Positions 1 through 8,642 are shown, numbered from the stretch's first letter. The stretch is 39,350 nt of DNA from Shewanella chilikensis (GCF_002836945.1 NZ_NIJM01000040.1:1-39350), one strand, 5' to 3'. Notes: generated by a model not told the origin, from the sequence alone. Numbers and translations are program-made.

Positions 1-110
1 CCGACTTCGACAGGCCCCGGCATGCCTTCAGTCAGATGCCTTGAATGCCAATTGCTGTGTAAGCCACTCTCTACAAAATAGAGTGGCGCGAGGACTTATT
101 CGCACCTTCC
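1..110 (-). repeat. Partial copy of a MITE-like dispersed repeat
   Basis: These bases match, in reverse complement, the left part of the element at 13415-13678; the matching end (GGAAGGTGCGAA as read on the minus strand) lies at 110. The copy runs off the window edge, so its other end is not seen. Compared with the 13.4-kb copy it carries about 13 extra bases near 66-87, which create a small hairpin with 7-bp arms (CCACTCT and AGAGTGG). No reading frame is supported here. It is inferred to be a non-autonomous mobile or structural repeat. Confidence 0.75.
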
Positions 111-203
111 TTGGGATTTAATAACAGATGAATAAATAGAGGCCGGGCTTAAAACGCCTGCAGCAGGATGACCAGACTGGCGCCGAAGCCGGGATGATGA
201 TTG

Positions 204-1076
204 TCATAGCCGCTGCCCTTCGCGGGCCTTGTCGAGCACCTTGCAGATGGCCTCAACACCTTCCAGCGCCCTTGGGGTCGCCCGGTGCAGGAGATCGGCG
301 TTAAGTGTGTAGATTTGTTCCATTTTCACTGCAGGGATCTCCTGCCATTGGCTCCAGTCCAACCGCTTGCCATCGCCCTTTTCATCCGTCTTGATGATCA
401 CCTCGGGTTGACTGAGAAGCACATTTTCCATACTTACCTGAGGATAGGGTGAACTGCTGTCCTTGAAGACATTGTTGCCATGGCAGACTTCCAACAACTG
501 CTGGATCCAGCTGTCCTGGGCCACTGTCATCAAAGGCTCGGACCAGAGTTGATAGAACACCTTGATCTCCGGCTTGGCGGCATTGTCCCGGCGCAAAGTT
601 GCCAATTGTTGCCGGTAGCCGGCAGCCACTTCCCCGGCCTGCTGTCTGTGGCCGGTGAGGCGCCCTAGCTGTTCCAGCTCTTCGGCAATGCCTTCCAGGG
701 TCTTGGGGTCACTGCCGTAAATGCGATACCCAAGCTTGGTCAACTGTTCGATATCTTCGCTGCGGTTGCCCGTATCCCAGACCACCACCAGATCCGGATT
801 CAGCTCTATCACTCTTTCTATCTGTATGCCGTAGTAGCCGCCTATGCGGGGAATGGCCTTGGCGGCCTCGGGGAAATCGGCATAGTCTGTGGTGGCTACT
901 ATCTGCTCCCCCGCGCCAATGGCAAACAGCATCTCCACCGCATGGGGAGAGAGCGCCACTATACGCATGGCCGGCCTGGCGCTAACGCTTTTATTGACCG
1001 CTTTGTCGGGCGACTTGGCCTGGGCAGCAGGGCTCAGAGCCAAACTGCAAAGCAGGCAGAGTATCAGTCGGTTCAC
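204..1076 (-). CDS. btuF: Vitamin B12 ABC transporter periplasmic binding protein BtuF
   Basis: This is a class III periplasmic binding protein of about 290 residues. Family knowledge says BtuF binds cobalamin in the periplasm and delivers it to the BtuCD importer. The sequence begins with a signal peptide ending near AQA, followed by the family opening RIVALSPHAVEMLFAIGAG, the GGYYG segment and the NPDLVVVW segment, all typical of BtuF. A GTG start at 1076 is preferred over the GTG seven codons upstream (1097) because AAGGAAACCAG lies directly in front of it. No btuC or btuD lies within the window; any partner would have to be beyond the left edge or elsewhere. No cobalamin riboswitch was recognised in the upstream 250 bases. 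Related FecB-like siderophore binders are the main alternative. Confidence 0.88.
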   Translation of the reverse strand: MNRLILCLLCSLALSPAAQAKSPDKAVNKSVSARPAMRIVALSPHAVEMLFAIGAGEQIVATTDYADFPEAAKAIPRIGGYYGIQIERVIELNPDLVVVWDTGNRSEDIEQLTKLGYRIYGSDPKTLEGIAEELEQLGRLTGHRQQAGEVAAGYRQQLATLRRDNAAKPEIKVFYQLWSEPLMTVAQDSWIQQLLEVCHGNNVFKDSSSPYPQVSMENVLLSQPEVIIKTDEKGDGKRLDWSQWQEIPAVKMEQIYTLNADLLHRATPRALEGVEAICKVLDKAREGQRL

Positions 1077-1339
1077 CTGGTTTCCTTGGTTATTCACAAA
1101 ATTGCTTCAAGCATACCTCAAGCAAGTTGTGAGTAAAACGCGCGCCCCAGGTTCTGCGTCTCCGGTTATGCGGCCGCAAAAAAGCGCACCATTTGACCAA
1201 TAAAAAGTCAGCCAATGTTCAGTTTTGAGACGGCACAAGTAAAACTTGTTAAACATTGGCATCACAGGTTGACCGAGAGTAAATAATTAATTTTAATACC
1301 CTGTTTTTATATATAGTTACAGAGCACCAAGGAATACAA

Positions 1340-2746
1340 GTGCGCCTCTTTTTTGTCCTGATATTTTGCTGTTTCGGCCTGCTTGGCGGCTGTAAAAGCA
1401 CCCCATCCGCCCCCGAACCTCAACCCGTGGATCCGCAAAAACTGGCGCTGGAACAAGCCTTCAACGCCCGAGGCTTTACTCTGTCAGCACTGGATAACAT
1501 CAATTATCTGGGTGCCAGGCAGTGCAGCAACCTGGAGCTCCAGGCCCACAGAGGCTCGATACGTTTTCCGGAAAACTCGCTGGAAGCCGTCATAGATGCC
1601 CTGGATAACCAGTTTGATGTGATTGAAATCGACGTGCGCCTGACCCGGGATGATGTCTGGGTCATTCATCACGATGGCCGCACCGGACGCGAAACCGGCA
1701 CCATAGACAATAAGCGCCGCAAGATAGAGTCGATTCGCTATGAGAAAGAGTGGGGCTATCTGCGCCAACGGGACATGCAAACCGGCGCCCTCACAGATAC
1801 AGTACCGCCCAACTTTCGCCAGCTGGCGCAGGTGTTCAGCCGCTATGCCCATAGCGGACAGAAGCTGAATATTGAGATCAAGAGTCGCGCCGGCAGCCGG
1901 GATCTGGAGATGCTCGACTATCTGGCCTTCAGTATCATAGGCCAGGGGCGCTACTTCTACAGCAGTCTGGAGCTGGAAAACCTCAAAAAAATGAGGAAGA
2001 TAAACGACGCTGTTTTCCTGTCCTTTATCCAGAGCCCCGCCAAGGCCTCGATGAACAAACTGGCGGCCGATATGAAACGCGGCGCAGGTCAAGATCCCAT
2101 CTTTTTGCGTAATCAATCCATGCTGGAGGATATTCAGGGTTACGCCAACCGCCGCTACCGGGAAAAGCGTTATGACTCCTCGGCCGGACTCAATAAGCTG
2201 AAAAAGGCGCTCAAGTCCAACTTCGGTATCGCCCTGGACATACGCCACTATCGGCGAAACGCCCAAGGCTTCAAGTCATTGGCCCATAACCGCGGCATTC
2301 CTGTGGCCAGCTATACCATAAATGGTCATGATTACCACGAACAGAGCCTGCTGGGGCTCAAGCGCAGTCAACTACCCGACTCTGTGATTATCGACGACAG
2401 TCTCTATGGTTTTTGCAGCCGCTTCGCCCTGCCGCCCATGCTGCCTTATCAAGGCAGCACTGAGCTGACCCGCAAGCTGGCCACGCTGCCCAAGGATCTG
2501 GATCTCTCCAAGCTCTCTTTGCTGGAAACCTACTGGCCCAACGGCCTGTATCCGGCGGTGGATGGCAAACTGAAGTCCTTCAAGACAGGCGCTGTGGCCA
2601 ATAAAGGCAAGGCGTCCGAGTCTGGCGGCGGCTTTGTTCCTGTGATCATGAAAACCCAGGCCGGCCCCAGAGAAAACCAGACCCAAGTAGACCTCACCGC
2701 AGATGACGCAGTGAAAATAGAGCTGCGCCGCAGCGAGCAGCAGTGA
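1340..2746 (+). CDS. Glycerophosphodiester phosphodiesterase-family lipoprotein
   Basis: The 468-residue product opens with a lipoprotein signal: a hydrophobic run and the lipobox LLGGC with Cys18. A GDPD TIM-barrel follows. Visible catalytic signatures are His70-Arg71, the PENS stretch (Glu79-Asn80), the EIDV segment (Glu96, Asp98), HHD at 110-112 and a later NIEIK. Enzymes of this family hydrolyse glycerophosphodiesters to glycerol-3-phosphate and an alcohol. The C-terminal 100 residues extend beyond the barrel and are not recognised. The start is GTG, supported by AAGGA 6-7 bases upstream. It is the first gene of an operon: the next gene starts 10 bases after the stop. It probably acts on the periplasmic face of the outer or inner membrane. 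Substrate is unknown. Confidence 0.85.
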   Translation: MRLFFVLIFCCFGLLGGCKSTPSAPEPQPVDPQKLALEQAFNARGFTLSALDNINYLGARQCSNLELQAHRGSIRFPENSLEAVIDALDNQFDVIEIDVRLTRDDVWVIHHDGRTGRETGTIDNKRRKIESIRYEKEWGYLRQRDMQTGALTDTVPPNFRQLAQVFSRYAHSGQKLNIEIKSRAGSRDLEMLDYLAFSIIGQGRYFYSSLELENLKKMRKINDAVFLSFIQSPAKASMNKLAADMKRGAGQDPIFLRNQSMLEDIQGYANRRYREKRYDSSAGLNKLKKALKSNFGIALDIRHYRRNAQGFKSLAHNRGIPVASYTINGHDYHEQSLLGLKRSQLPDSVIIDDSLYGFCSRFALPPMLPYQGSTELTRKLATLPKDLDLSKLSLLETYWPNGLYPAVDGKLKSFKTGAVANKGKASESGGGFVPVIMKTQAGPRENQTQVDLTADDAVKIELRRSEQQ

Positions 2747-2756
2747 GGAACCAAGG

Positions 2757-5108
2757 ATGAAAAAACTGTCCTGGCGGGTATTTTTCCTGCTGCTGAGCGC
2801 CGCCTATCTGATCCCAGAGGCCATCTTCAACGCCCAACTGGTTTCTTTGGTGGGCTTGGGCACACCCAAGCCCGAGCAACTCGAACACCTGGAGATTTAC
2901 GGCCGCACCATTTCCGGGATAGGTGTGACCCTGCTGCTGGCCGATCTCTTGCCGGCGCGGCTGTTCAAAACCGGCCTGAGAGGCAGCCTGACCCTGTTGC
3001 TGCTCACCTTGTGCGTCTGGCCCAGCGTGTTTTTCGGCCAGAAATACCTGATAGAGCAATGGTTGATTGAACCCTCTACCCCGGAGCAGCGTCAATACGC
3101 GGCCTACAGCGCGGCGCTGCGTGATGCCCTGGCGGTTAACGCGGTCGAAGTCGAAGGTCTCAACTACGACCCCAAAGAGCTGCACAGCTCTGAAAACCTG
3201 ACCTTTCTGGCCCTGTTCGGCGGCCTGGCCTATGCCGACCACAACCTCACCGACAACCTGGATGATTACAAGCAGAAGATCATTCACAACTTCGTGCAAA
3301 AGCGGGCCTATCGCGACTTTGACCAGCACTATCACGACTTTGGTCAACTCTATGATGAGCTGTCGGCCAGCTATCGCAGTTATGCCGAAGGCTCCAACCG
3401 ATACAACCAGACCCTGGCGGGGATCCCGGAGCGGGAGATGGGTTACTGGCAAAACATAGAGCAGGAGGTCAATCAGGGATGGGGCAAGTATCAACAGGCG
3501 CAAAAGGCCCATGTGGCCAAGGCCGGTGCCAGGGCCCAGGAATACGGCCCCAAGATCTTCTCCTACCATGAAGACACCAACCGCTGCCAGGAACGCTACA
3601 AAAAGTCGTCCCAGAAAGAACGTCGCTATCAATGTATAGAGCGGGAAAACGCCCGCTACAAGACAATGATCTCCAAGGCGGGGCTCGGCTACATAGATCC
3701 CAACTACTGGTTGATAGTCGAAGATATCAGCACAGGCGAAAACCTGCTGTCCAGCGCCCTTTTCGGGGTGATGACCGCCGGTGTCGGCACCGCCATGCAG
3801 GCGCTGAGTCTGGCTACAGGTGGCGATGGCGGTCTTAAGGACAAGCGCTACAAGTACACAGACGATCCGGATCATTACCAGCGCCTGTTCTTGGCCCATC
3901 CCAAGTTCCAGGCGATGTTTGAAAAGGAAACCGGCTATCCGTTCAACATAGGGTCACTGGCCGACTTCAGGGTGCATCCTGTGACTCAGGTGAAACTGCG
4001 CCGGGCCCTCAAGGCCAAGGGGCTGAAACTGCCGAACAGCTGGCATATCAGCAATCGTCCGCTGTTTAGCCAAAGCGTGGCCAAGACGGTTAAGGCCGAA
4101 GCCGATGCCCGCTGGCAAAGCGAGATGCGTAAACGCGGTTTGGACTTGCCTATCAACTTAAGTTGGAACGCCTTTCAGTTGCATCCGCAGATCCAACGCA
4201 AGATAGCCGCTCGCATGGGCGATCTCTATGTACCGAACGTCCGCGCCGACTGGAACCAGGCCAACTTCAAACGTCATGTGCTGGATCCCAACATCCAGAA
4301 GCGTACCCAGAGTTACCTGCAGATGTTGGCCGAGTCGGAACGTGAATTTGCCGATGGCGGCCGCTATGCCGAGCAAGGCAAGCAGGCGCTGCGATCTGTG
4401 ATTATCCCGCCCATCTCCATGTCACTCAGCCTGTTTTTGATCTGTATGACCTTTATCAAACTGCCGCTGAAGACGCTGCAGCTGTTCCGCCCCGGCGCGA
4501 GTCAAGCAAGTGCCAGCGAAGACAGTACCGGCATAAATGAGAATGCCACTGAAAGTGCCAAGTCCGGCAAACGCCGCTGGCTGGCATTGACTGCCAAGCT
4601 GTTGCCGCCCCTGTTACTGCTGACCTTGCCGGTGCTTTTGGTGCAAAACCGCTACACCCAGGATGATACCAGCCCGGTGAACTACTTCCTCACCAAGGTG
4701 GAACAGTCCGGCAATATCGGCTTTGCCTACGCCCTGCGCTGGACACTGCACGCCCAGCCGCTGCTGCATCCTTTGGGGCTGAGCTTTGAGCAACACACGG
4801 GTATCTATCAGGCCTTCTCGCCGCTGGCGCATTCACTGGCCAAGATAGACTTGCTGCACAAGAGCACTCCAGCGCCACTCAAGGCCAGCGAGCTGGCACC
4901 GACCGAGACACGCCTCAAGGTCGAAACCAATGTGAACAACGCAAATATCAGGATCATGAACATCGGCCCCAAATATCACCCTGGGATCCGGCTTAAACCG
5001 GGCAACTACGATGTGCAGGTAAGCGCCCCCGGTTATCAAACCTACCGCAAATGGCACAGCCTGAATGGCGGCGAACAAACACTGACAATCCGTCTTTTAC
5101 CCAATTGA
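2757..5108 (+). CDS. Multi-pass membrane protein with C-terminal PEGA domain
   Basis: This 783-residue protein was not recognised as a named family over most of its length. Hydrophobic segments are visible near residues 7-25, 50-65, 76-95, 325-350, 545-565 and 610-630. Between them lie long charged, aromatic-rich stretches that look like soluble domains. The last 65 residues resemble a PEGA domain (KPGNYDVQVSAPGYQTY followed by a short beta strand), a small surface or periplasmic module often found in envelope proteins. GAGGAACCAAGG precedes the ATG. It sits between the GDPD lipoprotein and the zinc-ribbon protein with gaps of 10 and 12 bases, so the three are almost certainly co-transcribed. 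A role in envelope maintenance is only an inference from topology and neighbours. Confidence 0.8.
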   Translation: MKKLSWRVFFLLLSAAYLIPEAIFNAQLVSLVGLGTPKPEQLEHLEIYGRTISGIGVTLLLADLLPARLFKTGLRGSLTLLLLTLCVWPSVFFGQKYLIEQWLIEPSTPEQRQYAAYSAALRDALAVNAVEVEGLNYDPKELHSSENLTFLALFGGLAYADHNLTDNLDDYKQKIIHNFVQKRAYRDFDQHYHDFGQLYDELSASYRSYAEGSNRYNQTLAGIPEREMGYWQNIEQEVNQGWGKYQQAQKAHVAKAGARAQEYGPKIFSYHEDTNRCQERYKKSSQKERRYQCIERENARYKTMISKAGLGYIDPNYWLIVEDISTGENLLSSALFGVMTAGVGTAMQALSLATGGDGGLKDKRYKYTDDPDHYQRLFLAHPKFQAMFEKETGYPFNIGSLADFRVHPVTQVKLRRALKAKGLKLPNSWHISNRPLFSQSVAKTVKAEADARWQSEMRKRGLDLPINLSWNAFQLHPQIQRKIAARMGDLYVPNVRADWNQANFKRHVLDPNIQKRTQSYLQMLAESEREFADGGRYAEQGKQALRSVIIPPISMSLSLFLICMTFIKLPLKTLQLFRPGASQASASEDSTGINENATESAKSGKRRWLALTAKLLPPLLLLTLPVLLVQNRYTQDDTSPVNYFLTKVEQSGNIGFAYALRWTLHAQPLLHPLGLSFEQHTGIYQAFSPLAHSLAKIDLLHKSTPAPLKASELAPTETRLKVETNVNNANIRIMNIGPKYHPGIRLKPGNYDVQVSAPGYQTYRKWHSLNGGEQTLTIRLLPN

Positions 5109-5120
5109 CAAGGAAACTGA

Positions 5121-6794
5121 ATGCACCATTGCAATCAACCCATTTATGCCAAGGAAAACTTCTGCGGTCACTGCGGAGAGTCCCTGCCTGAGCAGCCCAA
5201 ACTGAAGAACATTGAGGATGTCGCCCCTGAGATCCTAAAAGATCTTAAACCCCACTATTCCGGCGCCAGGACGTTCACCGGCCGGGTCAACTCCAGTTTC
5301 CTCTACAAGCGGCGCCGGGTAGACAGTGGCAATAACCTCACCTACAGCTACTGGTGGCTTGAGCTGGAAGACAAGGACGGCAACATAGAGCGGGTCAGTG
5401 TCAACGCTGAGAACAAGTTCTACGACCAGCTTCGCCGCGGCGATGTGCTGACCTTGTTCTACCCGACAGACTACACCCTGAATTACCGCATCGAAGGTAA
5501 AGACGCCAAACGCCTGGTCAGCCATAACCATATGGCTCCGGCCGCGATCAGTCATGAAGCCGACGGTCAACGCTCCACCATAGTGCCCAACTATGAGCCG
5601 GGTAGCCAATCCAGCGCCTTCTGGTGGCTGCTGCTGGGGATTGCCAGCGCCTTGTTGCTGTACTTTGGTGCCAAGCAACCCACAGAAATCGCTATCGGGG
5701 TGGCCGTGGTTCTGTCTGTGGTGTGTTTCATTCTGGAACGTCAACGCAACCAGAAGAAGCACACCAGGGAACTGCGCCGCTACGAGGCGCTGCAACTGGC
5801 GATGAAACGCCTGTTGTCTGTCACCCAAGAAGCGCTGGGCTACCATATCGCCCAGCGGCCGAGAAAAGACTCGGATATTTTCTGCTTCAAATGCCAGAGT
5901 CGCATCGACGGCGAGCACGGCTACTGTGTTCAGTGCGGCAGCTCGCAGCAGCAAGCACCGGCAACGGCCGCCAACAGCCTCAGTGTCCGCGATGAGGAAG
6001 AGGCCATGATGCAGCAATACAGCCTAAGTTACCGTGAGCCCTATCTGCACAAACATGTCTTGGCCAGCGATGAAAAGGGTGAAGTCAGCGTTTCCTGCAT
6101 CATGGGCAAAGTGCTCGACAGAAGTGCCAGCGCCAGTGTCGATGACTTCACGGTCACCACCACAAAAACCACCACCACAGACCATTATGTGGGTAACAGA
6201 TTCTCCCACAGCACCACAGACACTGAAACCAGCAGCCATCGCAGCCGCAGCTCCAACGTTGATGGCGAAGTCTTGCTACAACTGGCCGATGGCGAAGTGC
6301 GGGAGATGCGCTTCGGCGAAGATCTGCTGGGGGATCTGGATGTGGGCGACTGGATGGTTTACGCCAGCTCAAGAGCCAAAATGGGCGTTGATGACTATAA
6401 CCGTGAGTACGCCTACAACCTGACCAAGAACAAACGCTATAACAACACATCTTTCCAGCAATACGGCAAGCTCAACGGCGCAGGCACTTGGATCTTGTTG
6501 GCGATTGCCGCCTTGGTCTTCAACTTCTGGGGTCCGGATTATATCTGGTATCCGCTGTTCGATATGCTCTACTTCCCGCTGCTGGATCCCATCTACAGCA
6601 CCTCCTTCTTTAGACACAACCTGACCCTGGTGGTGTTTATCATGGTCAGTGCAGTACTGCTGGTTTGGACCCTACTGTATGGTCGGCGTAACCAAGAGCG
6701 TAAGCGTAAACTGCTGTCACGCCTGACCGACCATATCGACGGTTTTACCCGCGCCATCCCAGAGTTGAAGGAAAAGCTTAAACGTATGGGCTAA
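5121..6794 (+). CDS. Zinc-ribbon membrane protein with two similar soluble domains
   Basis: The 557-residue product starts with a degenerate zinc ribbon (Cys4, Cys15, Cys18; the second Cys of the first CxxC is missing, with His2 and His3 nearby) and has a second, complete ribbon at Cys255, Cys258, Cys269 and Cys272. Hydrophobic pairs lie near 167-206 and 455-523. The segments around 48-118 and 318-420 look alike (a G-x-V opening, a charged strand with a D-G turn, and an L-x-x-GD end), suggesting an internal duplication of a beta-rich domain. A stop codon directly precedes the ATG, so the missing Cys is not explained by a wrong start. AAGGA lies upstream. It is the last gene of the operon and is followed by a strong terminator. 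Function is unknown. Confidence 0.8.
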   Translation: MHHCNQPIYAKENFCGHCGESLPEQPKLKNIEDVAPEILKDLKPHYSGARTFTGRVNSSFLYKRRRVDSGNNLTYSYWWLELEDKDGNIERVSVNAENKFYDQLRRGDVLTLFYPTDYTLNYRIEGKDAKRLVSHNHMAPAAISHEADGQRSTIVPNYEPGSQSSAFWWLLLGIASALLLYFGAKQPTEIAIGVAVVLSVVCFILERQRNQKKHTRELRRYEALQLAMKRLLSVTQEALGYHIAQRPRKDSDIFCFKCQSRIDGEHGYCVQCGSSQQQAPATAANSLSVRDEEEAMMQQYSLSYREPYLHKHVLASDEKGEVSVSCIMGKVLDRSASASVDDFTVTTTKTTTTDHYVGNRFSHSTTDTETSSHRSRSSNVDGEVLLQLADGEVREMRFGEDLLGDLDVGDWMVYASSRAKMGVDDYNREYAYNLTKNKRYNNTSFQQYGKLNGAGTWILLAIAALVFNFWGPDYIWYPLFDMLYFPLLDPIYSTSFFRHNLTLVVFIMVSAVLLVWTLLYGRRNQERKRKLLSRLTDHIDGFTRAIPELKEKLKRMG

Positions 6795-6814
6795 CGCCGG
6801 TTTATACTCCCCCA

Positions 6815-6839
6815 AGCCACCTCACGAGGTGGCTTTTTT
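6815..6839 (+). terminator. Rho-independent terminator of the 1340-6794 operon
   Basis: The arms AGCCACC and GGTGGCT flank a TCACGA loop and are followed by six T residues. It lies 20 bases after the stop of the zinc-ribbon gene and separates that operon from the Imm11-like genes. Confidence 0.9.
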
Positions 6840-6868
6840 GCCCCAGAGAAAAATATAGAGAATTGAGA

Positions 6869-7435
6869 ATGCAAGTAGCCTATATAAACGAAGACATGAA
6901 TGAAGGGGATTCACTATTTAGTGCGGTCGATATTCGCTCGTCACTTTATGATGACAATGACTTTATCCCAACAAGTTGTCTGAATGAGATTGTATGGCAG
7001 GACACTGACATCCTCGATATTGAAGCGCTGGACTTAATCAGAGGGGGCGCTTTTAATGTTACCAAGGAGATAGCCGAATTAATCATGAGCTTTGACCCTT
7101 ACGGGGTCGAAGTCTATCCCTCCAAGTTAACCTGCGCCGGCACAGGAGTTTTAACCGATCGTTATATACTGGCAGTAGACAACTTGGTGGATGCCGTCGA
7201 TACCGAAAACAGCATCAAAATAACCAACGCTACCAGCCGGTTTTTCTTATCGGCTGAAAAAATCAACAAACTCCCCGAAAGTAAGAGGCACGTATTCAAA
7301 CCGATAGGAATGACGAAAACATTCTTCTCTATTGAACTACTTGAAGCCCTCATACGCCTGGACGAGGAAGGAAAGATAAACACCAGCATTGTGGCTTTCT
7401 CATTTGATACATCCGAAGAAGCACCTAGAATATAA
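6869..7435 (+). CDS. Imm11-like (DUF1629) putative immunity protein, first of pair
   Basis: The 188-residue protein has no signal peptide or membrane segment. Its pattern matches my memory of the Imm11/DUF1629 immunity family: a central stretch GVEVYPSKL, then a Y-I-L strand, the DAVDTENS segment, and a final region where a short predicted strand (KTFFSIELLEALIR) precedes the C-terminus. Members are predicted cytoplasmic antidotes to polymorphic toxins. An in-frame TTG lies two codons upstream at 6863, but the ATG at 6869 is preferred, with GAGAATTGAGA in front. Codon use is AT-richer than in the flanking operons, suggesting acquisition. No toxin gene is recognisable next to it. Family assignment is from recalled pattern only. 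Confidence 0.62.
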   Translation: MQVAYINEDMNEGDSLFSAVDIRSSLYDDNDFIPTSCLNEIVWQDTDILDIEALDLIRGGAFNVTKEIAELIMSFDPYGVEVYPSKLTCAGTGVLTDRYILAVDNLVDAVDTENSIKITNATSRFFLSAEKINKLPESKRHVFKPIGMTKTFFSIELLEALIRLDEEGKINTSIVAFSFDTSEEAPRI

Positions 7436-7448
7436 GCCTTTAAAACGG

Positions 7449-7985
7449 ATGCGCCTGGCTATGAGTCCCACTAAGAATGCCGCTATGAATATAACCATGA
7501 ATGATTACGCGCTGCTGTCCAGACAATCTCTGGCTGAATTTGCATTCCAGCCAACCCCGAAATCCACAGTCACTCTTGAACCAGACCTGCTTCTGGAAAT
7601 AACATTCTCCCCCAAGCTTTTTATTGTCAACGATATAGCAGAGAGAATCGCGGAACGGGTCCAACATGGTGTCGAGTGGCTGGACGCAAGGGTAGATTGC
7701 TCACCAAGCCAACCATCAAAAGATCAAATAAAAGTATTTGAAAACTTCCGTATGCCGTACATACACCAGACTTATCGGCTAACTAATGAAGAGAAGCAAT
7801 ATGGCAAGTTAAACTGGTTGGATTTGGAAACCGCAAAGCTGGATTTTTCACGCCTGGAAGGTGTCCCACTTGAAGAGCGACTAATATTTAAGCTTGAAGA
7901 GGATTTCGGTTACCTGTTTATCCATAACAGCGTGGTAGCTTTGCTTAAAAAGCATGTAAAAACAGTTTGGGTAAGAGATGTATAA
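7449..7985 (+). CDS. Imm11-like (DUF1629) putative immunity protein, second of pair
   Basis: This product (178 residues from the 7449 ATG) shows the same fold pattern as its upstream neighbour. The clearest part is the C-terminal region: an LDFSRLEGVP stretch, then the EERLIFKLEEDFGYLFIHN segment, then an amphipathic helix, as expected for Imm11-type immunity proteins. The start is unsure: in-frame ATGs occur at 7449, 7461, 7485 and 7497, none with a strong Shine-Dalgarno sequence, and the recognisable domain begins close to 7497. The gap of 13 bases to the upstream stop indicates one transcript. Identity between the two is low to the eye, so they may be old paralogues or two independently gained immunity genes. 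The region is AT-rich relative to its surroundings. Confidence 0.6.
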   Translation: MRLAMSPTKNAAMNITMNDYALLSRQSLAEFAFQPTPKSTVTLEPDLLLEITFSPKLFIVNDIAERIAERVQHGVEWLDARVDCSPSQPSKDQIKVFENFRMPYIHQTYRLTNEEKQYGKLNWLDLETAKLDFSRLEGVPLEERLIFKLEEDFGYLFIHNSVVALLKKHVKTVWVRDV

Positions 7986-8045
7986 AAAACACGTTTATGC
8001 ATTAACAACTGCCTATTGATGCCCCCTGGTATGACTTTTTTCGAC

Positions 8046-8064
8046 CCGCGAATTTCTTTCGCGG
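8046..8064. terminator. Hairpin between convergent genes
   Basis: CCGCGAA and TTTCGCGG form a compact stem downstream of both the Imm11-like gene (plus) and the small membrane gene (minus). Only a weak T-run follows on either strand, so termination efficiency is uncertain. Confidence 0.4.
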
Positions 8065-8076
8065 TAATTTGCCTTG

Positions 8077-8349
8077 CTATAACCCAAAGTTGAATATCAA
8101 GTACAAAATAAACAAGAGTATTGCCCATATAGCCAGTTTGAAAGCCGCTCTGATTTCAGTGATTAGCGCTGCCAACTCTGAATGATACAGGGAATGACGT
8201 TCAGCTTTTCCAAACAAGATCCCCATATACAGATCATAGTCGCCTAGTTGTTGGCCTATTTGTCCCCAAAATGTCCTGTTTTTATCCTGATTGGTCTGAG
8301 TCAGTTTATGCAGTTTCAGACATGCTCTTACCCAAAGAGAGAGCACCAC
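8077..8349 (-). CDS. Small membrane protein, 5' end broken by a homopolymer shift
   Basis: The frame encodes a soluble middle part and a C-terminal hydrophobic helix (FKLAIWAILLFILYLIF). With the GTG at 8349 the protein has 90 residues, but that start has no ribosome site and lies inside a second hydrophobic stretch that stays open upstream (WLNLLFLFLCSVVLSLWV). A good start exists 5' of it: AAGGAAAG at 8388-8395, then GTG at 8381-8383. That GTG is one base out of frame; reducing the run of seven A (8363-8369 on the plus strand) to six joins them into a protein of about 101 residues with two membrane helices. The N-helix/soluble/C-helix layout recalls UspB, but no family is claimed. Confidence 0.55.
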   Translation of the reverse strand: MVLSLWVRACLKLHKLTQTNQDKNRTFWGQIGQQLGDYDLYMGILFGKAERHSLYHSELAALITEIRAAFKLAIWAILLFILYLIFNFGL

Positions 8350-8461
8350 TGAACATAGGAATAAAAAAAGTAGATTCAGCCACTTATACTTTCCTTGTAA
8401 CGCTTGCGGTAAGGGTTGAAAACCTTATTTTACACCCGATTTCAACAACTCTGCCCATTAA

Positions 8462-8638
8462 TTCGCACAGGCGCAGAGCGAAGCCGAGTTGACCACTTTC
8501 CTGACAGACAAACCGGCCTGCTTTAAGCGCCAGAGCCACTATAGTCCCTCGGCGTAACAGGTTGCCGAAGGGCTCAAGCTGCAGCGCAAACAGCTTATTG
8601 CGGCAATCATTAAGCCCACACGGCTAAACCATAAATAA
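8462..8638 (+). pseudogene. Short decayed coding remnant
   Basis: After a TAA at 8459-8461 one frame reads 31 codons, hits a TAA at 8555-8557, and then continues for another 26 codons to TAA at 8636. Both halves have a coding-like composition (for example the stretch QVAEGLKLQRKQLIAA after the internal stop). No start codon or ribosome site is visible. The parent family was not recognised. This could be chance, hence the low confidence. Confidence 0.3.
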
Positions 8639-8642
8639 AGCC

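Noticed and set aside
111..206. ATG overlapping the btuF stop (ATGA) as start of a next gene
   Set aside because: The frame ends after about 29 codons in unconvincing sequence and runs toward the repeat at 1-110; no family was recognised.
1077..1339. Cobalamin riboswitch upstream of btuF
   Set aside because: The B12-box and its flanking stem could not be found on the minus strand.
2694..3899. Open frame of 401 codons antisense to the PEGA membrane gene
   Set aside because: It lies opposite a gene with ribosome site, membrane segments and operon context; its composition is a typical shadow of GC-rich codons.
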